Source of the DNA: JAGQVA01 sp033764335
GTDB lineage: Bacteria; Bacteroidota; Bacteroidia; J057
Assembly: GCA_033764335.1 (NCBI GenBank)
Contig: JANRJC010000047.1
Coordinates: forward strand, 62,001-126,000
DNA length: 64,000 nucleotides
Reading direction: 5' to 3'
In this document: in pieces, positions 1-8,608 of the stretch
Layout: each line of letters opens with the position of its first letter
How positions within the stretch are numbered: the first letter of the stretch is position 1
Translations under genes and position numbers: made by a program
Notes under the pieces: generated by a model
Seen by the model: the letters and a program-made list of their open reading frames with translations, nothing else
The model's database searches: none
Told to the model about the DNA's origin: nothing

Positions 1-3000
1 AATACGCCCAAATCGGTCACAACAACGATTTATATCAAGGTGCTTGTACCTCCCAATAATGCACCGGTCATCTCTACCAACCTCTCGGGTAATATCTTCA
101 GCAATGACACGATTTTTGTGGATGCACTGGATAATCTTTGTTTTAATTTTTCCAGCACGGATCCCGACCTCGGGGACGTCCTGACCTTCCAGTCGTTCAG
201 TCCTATATTTAATGTGCCGAATGGCCCTGTGGTAACGACTACCGGTACCAATCCTCTTTCGGGACAAATATGCTGGACACCGGGTTGCCAATATGAAAAT
301 CAGGTGATACCGCTCATATTTGGTACGCAGGACCAGGGAGTCTGCGCCAATATCGGCAAAACAAGGGATACCATTTATGTAAAAGTCTCTGTTCCCCCCA
401 ATGCCCCGCCTCAGCTTGATTTTGACCTCACGGGCAATATCTTCAGCAATGACAGCATTTTTGTCAGCGCTAATGAGGCTCTGTGTTTTGATTATCTGGT
501 TACGGATCCCAACATGGGTGATGTGCTTACCGTGGATGCGCTGAGTCCGATATTTAATTTGCCCAATGGGCCTACTTTTTCTTCTGCCGGAACTAATCCC
601 GTATCTGGACAGATATGCTGGACACCTTCCTGCGATTTTGTCGGACAGGTAGTGGAATTGGTAGTGGAGGCGGTTGACAACGGTCTGTGTTCCAGCCAAA
701 AAACGGTTTTGGATACGGTTTATGTGGTCATTCTGACTCCCCCCAATGATCCGCCCGTCATTACTCATAATCTGAACGGACTGGATTTTTCGGGGGATAC
801 AATTTTTGCCGATGCCTCCGTGGCTTTTTGTTACAATGTAATTTTCACGGATATCAATTCTATTGATACGCTTACGGCATTCACGGTCAGCCCAATATTT
901 ACCGGAAATAATGCCGCAACTTTTTCTTATACCGGCATTAATCCGCTTCAGGGACAGGTTTGCTGGACACCCTCCTGTGATAATGAAGGTCAGTTGATCG
1001 AAATCATTCTCCGCGTGGAAGACAATGGCGACTGTGATAATATTCTGGAAGATTTTGATACAGTGTATGTAAAAGTCAGCGATCCGCTTACCATCGCACC
1101 GATTGTCGGCCATGACATTTCCGGAAATCCTTTTATCGCGGGCGATACGATCTATATCGAAATTACGGATAGCCTTTGTTATGATTTTTTTATCGCCGAT
1201 CAGACTACCAATAACGGTATTAACTACAACTATGAATTCCAGAACCTCGGTGGAACCAATCTGGGGCTGGCTTCGGCAAATGTGGTTTTTTCCGGAGATT
1301 CTATCATCGGAAGTGTATGTTTTAAGGCGGATTGTTCAAATGGTGGTAGTCTTTACCGGAGTATTATCACCGGTATTGACAAAGAAACCTGCCCGCCGTT
1401 TAAATCTGCGAGTGATACGGTTTATATTAAAGTCAATACTAGCTTTTTGTCTTTTGCCGGAACGGATACCTCTTTTTGCCAGGGTACGGGCGGAGTTCAA
1501 TTGAATGTTGTGCCTATCGGCGGAGTGGCTCCTTATTATTTTAACTGGGACTGTGACGATCCCGGCAATTGCGGTTTCAGCAATCCGTATATTGCAAATC
1601 CGGTGGTAAACCCTACGGATACCACAACTTATTTTGTCCAGATTGCCGATAAAAATGGCTGTACCAGTGAGTTTGATAATGTGGTGGTAAATGTAAAACG
1701 TCTGCCGATTGTGGATGCCGGACCCGATACGTTTATCTGTGAAGGCGGCCCGGGCATTGGTTTACACTGTACCGTATTAAACCCGCTGGAAGCTCCCGGA
1801 CCATATACTTATACCTGGATCCCTTCGACGGGTCTCAACAATCCCAATATTGTAAATCCTCACGCCCGACCCGACAGCACGACGATCTACACGGTCATTG
1901 TGGGTTCGGCAAATGGTTGCACCAGCGACAATACCAATCTGGATACACTCAGCACGGTAGTAGTTACAGTAAGAGAACGCCCCGTGGTGGAGGCCGGGCC
2001 TGACCGGTCTATCTGTCTGGGAGATACCACGCAATTGTTGGGACATGCGACCGAGGCCGGCCCGAATTATGATTTTATCTGGACACCGGCTACGGGACTT
2101 ACCGACTCTTCAAATCAGGCACCGATTGCCAGCCCGCCGATCACAACTACTTATTTCCTCGTAGCCTGGTCCAACAGTTGTCCCAGTGTGGCGGATTCGG
2201 TAACGATTAATGTACACACCCTTCCGACGGCAAACCCGGGAAGTTCTTATGAAATCTGTGGCGGTGATACGATCCGCCTGAACGGCATAGCAGGGGGAGA
2301 CTCAACGGCAACTTATACCTATCAATGGTCGCCTTCGGCGGGGCTTGACGATCCGGCTTCGCCGACTCCTTTGGCGAATCCGACGGCCTCGACGGTTTAC
2401 TCGTTGGTTGCTACTTCCAGCTACGGTTGTAAAAGCCCTGCCTATCAGGTAGGATTTACGGTACTTCCTGCTCCCATAGCCAACGCAGGCCCCGACGGGC
2501 TGATATGTCGTGGCGATTCGATCCTGCTACAGGGCAGCCATACCATGATTGGCGGACAGCCCACCGGGCCGGTGTTTTATGCATGGACACCCGCCGACGG
2601 TATGTCGGGGCTTTTTGTCCCCCAACCTACTACCAGCCCGTCTCAGACAACTCTCTATACGCTTACCGTATCCTCGGGAGCCTGTTCGACCCAAGATGAA
2701 GTAAAAGTGGATGTTTTTGCGGCGATTGAGGTTTCGGTAATGTCGGACACAAGTACCATCTGCTCCGGTGAATCGGTGCGCCTGACGGCACAGGGTGGCT
2801 CGGGCAGTGCAGTCTATCTGTGGACACCTGCCGAGGGTTTGGATGATCCTTCCAGTCCGTCTCCGTTAGCTCGCCCGGATGTTACTACAACCTACTCGGT
2901 GGAAATTAGCGAAGGTGCCTGCAAAGGGGAAAAAGGCATCACTATTCAGGTATTTCCGACGCCGGTACTGGATTATATTAGCTCGCGAGAAGAAGGTTGC

Positions 3001-3723
3001 GCCGATTTTACAGTCAATTTTTATGAAAATACCCAGTCAGGAATTGCTTTTATCTGGGACTTTGGCGATGGCTCTCCCATCAGCAATGAAGCATTTACTC
3101 AGCACACCTACTCCCAAGCGGGAACCTATGCCGTAAATCTAACCGCCACGGGCGCGGGAGGCTGTCAAGTATCGGGAAGTTTGGGTGAAATTACCATCGG
3201 AGGAGGACCCGTTGCGGATTTTATTTCGGATCCCCAACCGGGAACTTCCCTTCCCCTTCCAGATGCCCGAGTTCAATTCAATAACCGTTCTACGGGCGCA
3301 GTTTCCTGGTTTTGGGACTTCGGCGACGGTGGCTTTTCTACTGCTGAAAACCCGACTTACACCTACGGTGAGGCCGGTACTTATTATGTCATGCTGATAG
3401 CTACCGACGCCGGAGGTTGTGTGGACTCGGTTAAGTATGGGCCGCTGACGGTATTTCCGCCGGATGTGCTGATTCCCAATGTTTTTAGCCCTAATGGAGA
3501 TGGGATAAATGACTTGTTCTGGGTAAAATACAATGGAAAAGAAACGGTCTATACCGAAGTTTTTGACCGATGGGGCCGACCGATATTTTCGGGTACAGGT
3601 TTGGTTGAAAATGCCTGGAATGGGCTTACGGCATCAGGCGCAGAAGCCAGTGAAGGTGTTTATTATTATGTAGTCAAAATCGGAGAAAAAACATTTAGCG
3701 GAAATGTCACGCTAATGCGATAA
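1..3723 (+). CDS. Giant T9SS-secreted surface protein with Ig-like repeats, PKD domains and type B sorting domain (5' end outside window)
   Basis: The frame is open to base 1, so the gene starts upstream; the GTG at 40 is internal to a repeat. About 1240 residues are visible. Order: the tail of one repeat (to about base 48); four roughly 115-residue repeats at 49-390, 391-735, 736-1080 and 1081-1437, the first three with a CWTPxC motif; then six Ig/PKD-like units each opening near 'AGPDxxIC' (about 1453, 1711, 1987, 2230, 2479, 2731); two PKD domains with WDFGDG (about 2974-3200 and 3211-3450); and a C-terminal domain with NVFSPNGDG, FDRWG and GVYYYVVK (3460-3720). That last domain is the gliding-motility-associated / type B T9SS sorting domain (CHU_C type). 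The protein should cross the outer membrane through T9SS and act at the surface or be released. Adhesion is plausible but inferred. Paired cysteines in each repeat suggest disulphides. Confidence 0.93.
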   Translation, partial: NTPKSVTTTIYIKVLVPPNNAPVISTNLSGNIFSNDTIFVDALDNLCFNFSSTDPDLGDVLTFQSFSPIFNVPNGPVVTTTGTNPLSGQICWTPGCQYENQVIPLIFGTQDQGVCANIGKTRDTIYVKVSVPPNAPPQLDFDLTGNIFSNDSIFVSANEALCFDYLVTDPNMGDVLTVDALSPIFNLPNGPTFSSAGTNPVSGQICWTPSCDFVGQVVELVVEAVDNGLCSSQKTVLDTVYVVILTPPNDPPVITHNLNGLDFSGDTIFADASVAFCYNVIFTDINSIDTLTAFTVSPIFTGNNAATFSYTGINPLQGQVCWTPSCDNEGQLIEIILRVEDNGDCDNILEDFDTVYVKVSDPLTIAPIVGHDISGNPFIAGDTIYIEITDSLCYDFFIADQTTNNGINYNYEFQNLGGTNLGLASANVVFSGDSIIGSVCFKADCSNGGSLYRSIITGIDKETCPPFKSASDTVYIKVNTSFLSFAGTDTSFCQGTGGVQLNVVPIGGVAPYYFNWDCDDPGNCGFSNPYIANPVVNPTDTTTYFVQIADKNGCTSEFDNVVVNVKRLPIVDAGPDTFICEGGPGIGLHCTVLNPLEAPGPYTYTWIPSTGLNNPNIVNPHARPDSTTIYTVIVGSANGCTSDNTNLDTLSTVVVTVRERPVVEAGPDRSICLGDTTQLLGHATEAGPNYDFIWTPATGLTDSSNQAPIASPPITTTYFLVAWSNSCPSVADSVTINVHTLPTANPGSSYEICGGDTIRLNGIAGGDSTATYTYQWSPSAGLDDPASPTPLANPTASTVYSLVATSSYGCKSPAYQVGFTVLPAPIANAGPDGLICRGDSILLQGSHTMIGGQPTGPVFYAWTPADGMSGLFVPQPTTSPSQTTLYTLTVSSGACSTQDEVKVDVFAAIEVSVMSDTSTICSGESVRLTAQGGSGSAVYLWTPAEGLDDPSSPSPLARPDVTTTYSVEISEGACKGEKGITIQVFPTPVLDYISSREEGCADFTVNFYENTQSGIAFIWDFGDGSPISNEAFTQHTYSQAGTYAVNLTATGAGGCQVSGSLGEITIGGGPVADFISDPQPGTSLPLPDARVQFNNRSTGAVSWFWDFGDGGFSTAENPTYTYGEAGTYYVMLIATDAGGCVDSVKYGPLTVFPPDVLIPNVFSPNGDGINDLFWVKYNGKETVYTEVFDRWGRPIFSGTGLVENAWNGLTASGAEASEGVYYYVVKIGEKTFSGNVTLMR
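49..1437 (+). repeat. Four tandem ~345-bp coding repeats
   Basis: Four consecutive units start at about 49, 391, 736 and 1081, with periods of 342, 345, 345 and about 357 bases. Each begins with a proline-rich linker (PPNNAP, PPNAPP, PPNDPP, then a diverged DPLTIAP) and ends in DTxYVKV-like strands. The first three share SPIF near the middle and CWTPxC. The fourth has lost both motifs and is the most diverged. Bases 1-48 encode the end of a further unit, so the array extends upstream. Confidence 0.85.
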
Positions 3724-3728
3724 ATTTG
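3721..3728 (+). promoter_or_regulatory. Possible -7 box (TAAATTTG) for the DUF3592 gene
   Basis: TAAATTTG matches the Bacteroidota sigma-A -7 consensus TAnnTTTG. It overlaps the stop codon of the surface-protein gene and lies 28 bases before the next start. No clear TTG is seen at -33, so this is weak. Confidence 0.3.
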
Positions 3729-3756
3729 GCCTTGTAAGGTCAAAAATTCGCTGAAT

Positions 3757-4194
3757 ATGCATGACAAATCCTGGCTTATTTTCTGCGGTGTATTTGCTAC
3801 GATTGGCACCGTCTGCGCTGTGATTGGCTGGTACAACTGGCAGTCCACAAGTCATATTGTGCGCAACGGTATTCAGGTGGACGGTTGGGTAATTGAAAAT
3901 TATCCCCATCCCGACCGAAAAAAAAGATACTTATATGCGCCTGTGGTTCAGTTTCTTGATAAAAATGGCGAAATGCGGAAATATACCTCCACTACCTTCA
4001 CCAATCCCGCTCAATTTCAGGTAGGGGAGCAGATAAAAGTTTGGTATTTGGAAAAATCCCCGGAGAAAGTAATGATTCCCGGACCCGATTACTGGCTTGT
4101 ACCCGCAGTTTTGGGAGGGTTTGGTCTGGTTTTCAGCCTGATTGGTTACCCCGCACTGATTCGCGCGTTGATTAAGAGCATGTTAGGATTTTAA
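3757..4194 (+). CDS. DUF3592 family membrane protein, 3' end replaced by IS insertion
   Basis: The 145-residue product has an N-terminal membrane segment (about 6-26), a beta-rich middle with the DUF3592 look (VDGWVIEN, PVVQFLDKNG, GEQIKVWY) and a second membrane segment (about 110-132). Family function is unknown. The last codons after K-S (Met-Leu-Gly-Phe-stop) come from the left end of the IS5-family element at 4176. If the IS and one TAA duplicate are removed, the frame runs on through 5037-5103 and gives a product of about 161 residues ending in a basic, amphipathic tail. The present protein is therefore a slightly shortened version. Both membrane helices remain, so it may still work. 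Confidence 0.85.
   Translation: MHDKSWLIFCGVFATIGTVCAVIGWYNWQSTSHIVRNGIQVDGWVIENYPHPDRKKRYLYAPVVQFLDKNGEMRKYTSTTFTNPAQFQVGEQIKVWYLEKSPEKVMIPGPDYWLVPAVLGGFGLVFSLIGYPALIRALIKSMLGF
4176..4188 (+). repeat. IS left terminal inverted repeat
   Basis: GAGCATGTTAGGA, exact complement of 5021-5033. The last codons of the truncated DUF3592 frame are read through this end. Confidence 0.9.
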
Positions 4195-4240
4195 AAAGTG
4201 GGCAAAGGTCATTAGGTTGAGTTTGCAAACAAAAACCAAA

Positions 4241-5002
4241 ATGACCTCTCAGTATAGCGAACTAACGGATGCCCAGTGGGGCTCAATATCGGAATTTTTT
4301 GAATGGAAACGCAAACGGACGATGCCCATACGAAGTGTAGTAAATGCCATTGTGTACCTGCTACGAACGGGATGTCAGTGGCGGAACTTGCCGCCTCATT
4401 TCCCGAAATGGTGGGCCGTGTACTACTATTTTGACAAATGGAATAAAGATGGGACGATGGATCAGGTGAATCTAGCCTTGAATCAGCGGGATCGGAAACG
4501 GGAAAACCGGGCGGCATTACCTTCTCAGGTATGCATTGACAGTCAGCGTGTTAAGCTGGCGCCCATGATCTTCGAGCATCGGGGGACAGATGCGCATAAA
4601 CGAATCAACGGTCGGAAGCGACAGTTGGTGGTAGATATCGGGGGCCGGATTTTTGAGGTAGAAGTTCATGCCGCTCACCTGCATGATGGGAGCGAAGGGA
4701 AGCGCTTGCTACCCCGGATTTCCGCCTATTCGGAGCGGTTAGAAAAAATGTTGGCGGACCAATCGTATCAGGGAAGTTTTGCCGTGGAAACGGAAAAAAT
4801 AGGATTGATTTTTGAATGTGCCTCCAAGCCCGAAAGTGTCAAAGGCTTTGTGCCGATTGCCCAAAGGTGGGTAGTTGAGCGCACCCTTGCCGGGACTAAT
4901 TTCTTCCGAAGGATCGTCAAAGACTATGAACATACCCTCCGATCGGCCAAATATTGGCTTATTTGGGCAAATATTTCTATTATTTTAAATCGAATAACCT
5001 GA
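4241..5002 (+). CDS. IS5-family DDE transposase
   Basis: 253 residues from the ATG at 4241, preferred over an in-frame TTG at 4217 because the typical N-terminus (YSELTDAQW) follows at once. The N-terminal part is the DUF4096-type helical domain with TGCQWRNLP. The catalytic DDE triad is visible: Asp100 in CIDSQ, Asp173 in LADQSYQG and Glu213 in WVVERT, followed by RRIVKDYE, the conserved signature around the catalytic Glu. The length matches single-ORF IS5 transposases, with no frameshift or stop, so the enzyme should be active and mobilise the surrounding 858-bp element. Confidence 0.93.
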   Translation: MTSQYSELTDAQWGSISEFFEWKRKRTMPIRSVVNAIVYLLRTGCQWRNLPPHFPKWWAVYYYFDKWNKDGTMDQVNLALNQRDRKRENRAALPSQVCIDSQRVKLAPMIFEHRGTDAHKRINGRKRQLVVDIGGRIFEVEVHAAHLHDGSEGKRLLPRISAYSERLEKMLADQSYQGSFAVETEKIGLIFECASKPESVKGFVPIAQRWVVERTLAGTNFFRRIVKDYEHTLRSAKYWLIWANISIILNRIT

Positions 5003-5020
5003 TGGTCAGACAATTATATT

Positions 5021-5033
5021 TCCTAACATGCTC
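5021..5033 (-). repeat. IS right terminal inverted repeat
   Basis: TCCTAACATGCTC, exact complement of 4176-4188, followed by the TAA target duplicate at 5034-5036. Confidence 0.9.
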
Positions 5034-5103
5034 TAAGAGTTTGGGGGGGGAGGGTAGAATAGGAAAAATTATCAAAGATTTGCAGAGTTTTATAGGAAGA
5101 TAA
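5034..5103 (+). pseudogene. Orphaned 3' end of the DUF3592 gene
   Basis: Joining 4173-4175 (TAA) directly to 5037 restores a single frame: after Ile-Lys-Ser come 20 more codons (Leu-Gly-Gly-Glu-Gly-Arg and on to Phe-Ile-Gly-Arg) ending in TAA at 5101-5103. The stretch now lacks a start and is separated from its gene by the insertion sequence. The run of eight G at 5043-5050 lies inside it, and the frame holds across that run. Confidence 0.8.
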
Positions 5104-5228
5104 ATGCGCTCTGATTATCAATTAATTGCGCATAAGGAATATTTTTTTTACATAAAGCCAAATAAATTAAGGTTCAATCAAAAAAAAAATTAATTTAAGG
5201 TCGTTGTTTCCTCCTTTCTCATATAATT
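5104..5228. other. AT-rich spacer before the CHAT gene
   Basis: 125 bases, strongly AT-rich with A and T runs. It holds no open frame worth calling and no clear TAnnTTTG box. It marks the visible change in base composition between the host-like sequence and the CHAT cluster. Confidence 0.6.
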
Positions 5229-7679
5229 ATGCCTAAACCTGTCTTCTTACTTTTTTTTGCAAATTCTAACTTACAGCTTCTTCCAGACCTTACGCGAGAG
5301 CGAAGAGAAATTGTCGCCAACTTTAGTAATTCTAACTCTGAGTGTGAAGTTGTTGATGAGAGTGAAACCTCATCGGCTTCTTTTTTCGACACATTGTTAA
5401 AAAGGAACTATAAAGATAGAATATGTGTAATACATTTTGGTGTACATGCAGATAGTGCAAATTTGATATTGCGCAGAGATGATGGAAGTAGTGAAGAACT
5501 TACAGATGAGCAGTTATCAAAGGTCATTAGTACAATACCTGGGATACAGCTAGTCTTTCTCAATGGCTGTGGGACCTATATGCAAGTAGAAAAACTATTA
5601 AAAGCAGGTGTGGGTACTGTAATTGCAACTCAAGGGCCAGTTAACGATAAAAAAGCATCTGATCTTTCAATCGCATTTTATACAAATTTGGCAAATGGCT
5701 ATTCGATTCAGGAATCTTTTATTCAGGCGAGTGCCGAGGTGCAGATACCGATGATGGGAGAACGTATATTTTCTTCTACGGAGGAAATGAATCGGGCAAT
5801 GTCTTGGAGCGGCAAAAATGCGAATCAAAATTCTGGGCAAGAATGGGGACTTTTTTCGATAGAAGGAAACCCAGCTTTGAAATGGAAACTACCCTCAAAG
5901 TCTAATATAGAAGAAAACCCAGATTTGAAGGGAAAATCATCCTCAAAGCTTAATAGAGTAATAAAAGATTTCACTCCAATGAGAGCCATCGCATTCGCTC
6001 TTTTGCTAGCGGTTGGAGTAGGTACTTTATATTTGACTGAGACTTGGCCTTTTAATATAGTAAAATGTGGTTTTGTTCAAGATAACCCAGACCTGAGCAA
6101 TTTATTACTATTTCCAATTGGAAAAGGTACCCCCAATGTTATGGAGCAGGTTCAAAATACCTTATTTAGCCTTAATCTCGATTTAGATTTAGGCTGGGAT
6201 AATCGCTTTGAGCGTAAAAGAAAAAGTAGTGGTTACTTAAGGACTATAGCTAATAAAGAAATACCCAAAATAGGAAAAGAATGTAATGCAGATATAGCTG
6301 TATGGGGTTATGCTATAAATGAAAAAAGAGGTGCAATAAATTATGTGTGTTTAACTCTAAGAGATAACTTAAGGCGTAATAGTGATTTTGATTTAGGGAT
6401 AGTTATTGACGAAGGTAACTTTGAAGCACTAGATTTAATACCTGTTGTAAAGTTTCTAATAGGTATGAAAAGTTTCAATCAACAAGACATTGAGAAAGCG
6501 TTAGCGTATTTTTATGAGGCATCCAATGATATAGAGAAGGCACAAAAGACAGGAGAAGAGCAAGGGTTTGAGCAAGTTGATTTTATGATAGCATCTTGTT
6601 TGAGAAAAATAGGTAATCAGTTAGAGGATAAGTGCGAAAAGAAGGATGCTCGCGATAGCTTTAAAAAAGCGATTTATTATTACAATCGTGCATTAATAAA
6701 AAACAAAGAGTTTGTTGAAGCTTTTCACGATTTGGGGTTAGTCCAATGGCAATTAGATAGTATTGTAGCAGCAAAAAGTAATCTAAAGGAAGCTCGGCGA
6801 TTACTCGAAAACAAAAACGAACCAGACTCAATGCTGCTGGCAATAACGTACAATACTCTGGCAGCAATTTATGTAAATGAATCTCGTATTGATTCAATTG
6901 ATTTTTTTGCAAAGCGATCTCTTCAGTTTAATCCTAATATCAAGTATGCAAGGATGAACCTTGCAATAGCGAAGGCAGTATCAGGAAAATATATAGAAGC
7001 AGATTCTTTACTTAAGTTGTTTCTTGTTACATATCCACAGGATTTGAAAGGGTTAGAAAACCAAGCAATAGTTGCTGCAGAACTTGGACGACATGAAGAA
7101 GCGGGTAGTATCTATGATAGATTAATAGAAAAGAAACCGTGTAATAGTTCAGCATTTATTAATCGTGCAAACCTTTCTTTATTTAAATTGAAACATATTG
7201 ACTCAGCGCAAGTTGATTATCAAAAAGCACTTGAACTTGATTCTAATTTGTTTATGGCGTGGCGCGGCCTTTTTCTATCTTTTTGGGAGGAGAAAGAGTA
7301 TTCTAATGCTCTTTCTACGATAAATGCGACTCTATCTTTAGAGGCCATGAAAGCAAGTCATAAGGCTGAACTGCTGGATTTGGTTACCAATTATTCCATA
7401 TCAGATAGCCTTGATAATATAGCTCTTGAATGGGGGTATAAGTATGCAAAGATGTTTCCGGATAAATATGATCCTTATTTTTATCTTCTTTTTATCGAAG
7501 GAAAGCGAAAAAACGATCATGGTTTTTATGAGAGTTTATCACGCTCTTTGAAATGTGGGCTAAGTTTAGAGGAATTGAAAGAAGTCAGAGAAATGTATCC
7601 TATCAGCCATTATTGGAATCAAAAGAAATTTCAGGAAATAGTGAATTCATTAGGACAATCAAATAGTAATCATTTGTGA
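5229..7679 (+). CDS. CHAT-domain (caspase-like) protein with one TM helix and TPR repeats
   Basis: 816 residues. Residues 1 to about 210 form a CHAT peptidase domain: VIHFGVHAD holds the likely catalytic His73 and VFLNGCGTY the likely Cys114. A charged linker with a duplicated 16-residue unit follows, then one hydrophobic helix (about 251-270) preceded by basic residues. That predicts a cytoplasmic CHAT domain and a periplasmic C-terminus. Residues about 280-380 form an alpha/beta region (LLLFPIGKG ... ADIAVWGYA) that faintly resembles TolB-N/FlgO-like domains. Residues about 390-720 are TPR-like helical repeats. The stop overlaps the GTG of the next lipoprotein gene, implying translational coupling. 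Known CHAT proteins are cysteine peptidases, some of them defence effectors; substrate and trigger here are unknown. Low GC suggests acquisition. Confidence 0.85.
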   Translation: MPKPVFLLFFANSNLQLLPDLTRERREIVANFSNSNSECEVVDESETSSASFFDTLLKRNYKDRICVIHFGVHADSANLILRRDDGSSEELTDEQLSKVISTIPGIQLVFLNGCGTYMQVEKLLKAGVGTVIATQGPVNDKKASDLSIAFYTNLANGYSIQESFIQASAEVQIPMMGERIFSSTEEMNRAMSWSGKNANQNSGQEWGLFSIEGNPALKWKLPSKSNIEENPDLKGKSSSKLNRVIKDFTPMRAIAFALLLAVGVGTLYLTETWPFNIVKCGFVQDNPDLSNLLLFPIGKGTPNVMEQVQNTLFSLNLDLDLGWDNRFERKRKSSGYLRTIANKEIPKIGKECNADIAVWGYAINEKRGAINYVCLTLRDNLRRNSDFDLGIVIDEGNFEALDLIPVVKFLIGMKSFNQQDIEKALAYFYEASNDIEKAQKTGEEQGFEQVDFMIASCLRKIGNQLEDKCEKKDARDSFKKAIYYYNRALIKNKEFVEAFHDLGLVQWQLDSIVAAKSNLKEARRLLENKNEPDSMLLAITYNTLAAIYVNESRIDSIDFFAKRSLQFNPNIKYARMNLAIAKAVSGKYIEADSLLKLFLVTYPQDLKGLENQAIVAAELGRHEEAGSIYDRLIEKKPCNSSAFINRANLSLFKLKHIDSAQVDYQKALELDSNLFMAWRGLFLSFWEEKEYSNALSTINATLSLEAMKASHKAELLDLVTNYSISDSLDNIALEWGYKYAKMFPDKYDPYFYLLFIEGKRKNDHGFYESLSRSLKCGLSLEELKEVREMYPISHYWNQKKFQEIVNSLGQSNSNHL
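5867..5962 (+). repeat. Imperfect 48-bp tandem duplication in the CHAT linker
   Basis: Two adjacent copies start with AAACCC at 5867 and 5915, period 48 bases or 16 codons. They encode NPALKWKLPSKSNIEE and NPDLKGKSSSKLNRVI, sitting between the CHAT domain and the membrane helix. Most differences are single-base changes. Confidence 0.75.
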
Positions 7680-8578
7680 AAAACTATATAGCAAAAATTT
7701 ATCTGATATTTTTTAGCCTAGGTATTTGTATCTATGGCAGTTGTGGTCGAATTATTAAAAATAAAAACGTTCCGGACGATATATCTGTATCAGCTATAAG
7801 CAGCACAACGGCAACAATACAAGGAAAATGGGAGTCATTGGAGGGGCCAACCTTGAATGAATATGGTTTTGTCTGGGGAATAACAGGCGATCTCTCCCCA
7901 GATGATAGGCAGTACACCTATTCTATTCAAGGAGAACCCGATCTAACTACTTTTGAGCATGAGCTAACAAATTTAACCCCTGATACAGAGTATTTTGTAT
8001 TGATATATGGTAAAACTAAAAATAAAACTGTTAAGGGAAATATTGAGTCATTCACAACTCATACAGATCCATGTGCAGGAAGTCCCGCAGATCCTGATAT
8101 GACAAATGCATTTCTACCAGACAACGGAACTTCTATTCCGCAAGGAACAACATATAGCCTTACGAATAGAACCAATAATATTTCTGATAATATATGCGCT
8201 ATTACTAATCCAGCCGATACCTCAGATACTTGGATGGTAGTAGAATATAGAATTGATAATTTCTCTTCATGGGATACTGTATATTCTCAATTTTTCCCAA
8301 TTGATTCTATCCTTTCAGGTAGTTTTGTCGAGGATCAGTACAATTATCTTTTCAATAATGCCGGCCAATACCGAATCACAACTATTGCCGATGGTTTGAA
8401 AAAAATTGGGGAAAGAGTAGAGAATAATAATAACTATACTGCGGGTGCATCTGGGACTAATAAAATGTCGGTCCCCGAATATTCAGTTGACGTTACTTCT
8501 AACCCTGCATGGGATGGCTTAAAAGCAGGTTTTGAACCGGGTGAGTATGTAAAAGTAGTTAGACAGCGTATGAAATAG
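7676..8578 (+). CDS. Lipoprotein with Fn3-like and CARDB-like domains, coupled to the CHAT gene
   Basis: 300 residues. It starts at GTG 7676, overlapping the CHAT stop (GTGA). A hydrophobic signal with a lipobox ending GSC (Cys23) indicates an SPII lipoprotein. Residues about 35-130 are a fibronectin-III-like domain of the Bacteroidota type (NEYGFVWG ... LTPDTEYFVLIYG ... ESFTT). Residues about 135-260 look CARDB-like (AGQYRITTIADG ... ENNNNY). No catalytic motif is seen. It probably sits in the periplasm or on the outer membrane; periplasmic partnership with the CHAT protein's TPR half is inferred from coupling only. Confidence 0.8.
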   Translation: MKNYIAKIYLIFFSLGICIYGSCGRIIKNKNVPDDISVSAISSTTATIQGKWESLEGPTLNEYGFVWGITGDLSPDDRQYTYSIQGEPDLTTFEHELTNLTPDTEYFVLIYGKTKNKTVKGNIESFTTHTDPCAGSPADPDMTNAFLPDNGTSIPQGTTYSLTNRTNNISDNICAITNPADTSDTWMVVEYRIDNFSSWDTVYSQFFPIDSILSGSFVEDQYNYLFNNAGQYRITTIADGLKKIGERVENNNNYTAGASGTNKMSVPEYSVDVTSNPAWDGLKAGFEPGEYVKVVRQRMK

Positions 8579-8608
8579 ATTTTATTTATTCTGAAAACAG
8601 TTAGACTC

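Larger units (their letters stand above)
4176..5033 (+). mobile_element. IS5-family insertion sequence, complete
   Basis: The element is 858 bp with perfect 13-bp terminal inverted repeats, GAGCATGTTAGGA at 4176-4188 and its complement at 5021-5033. It is flanked by a 3-bp direct repeat TAA (4173-4175 and 5034-5036), fitting the TNA target duplications of IS5-family groups. One full-length transposase gene is inside. Both ends are identical and the transposase is intact, so insertion looks recent. It lies in the 3' end of a DUF3592 gene. Confidence 0.93.

Noticed and set aside
49..1437. CRISPR-like repeat array
   Set aside because: Repeats are about 345 bp, coding, and without short spacers. 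No CRISPR array was seen anywhere in the window.
4217..4240. TTG start of the transposase
   Set aside because: ATG 4241 directly precedes the conserved N-terminus; the extra eight residues have no support.
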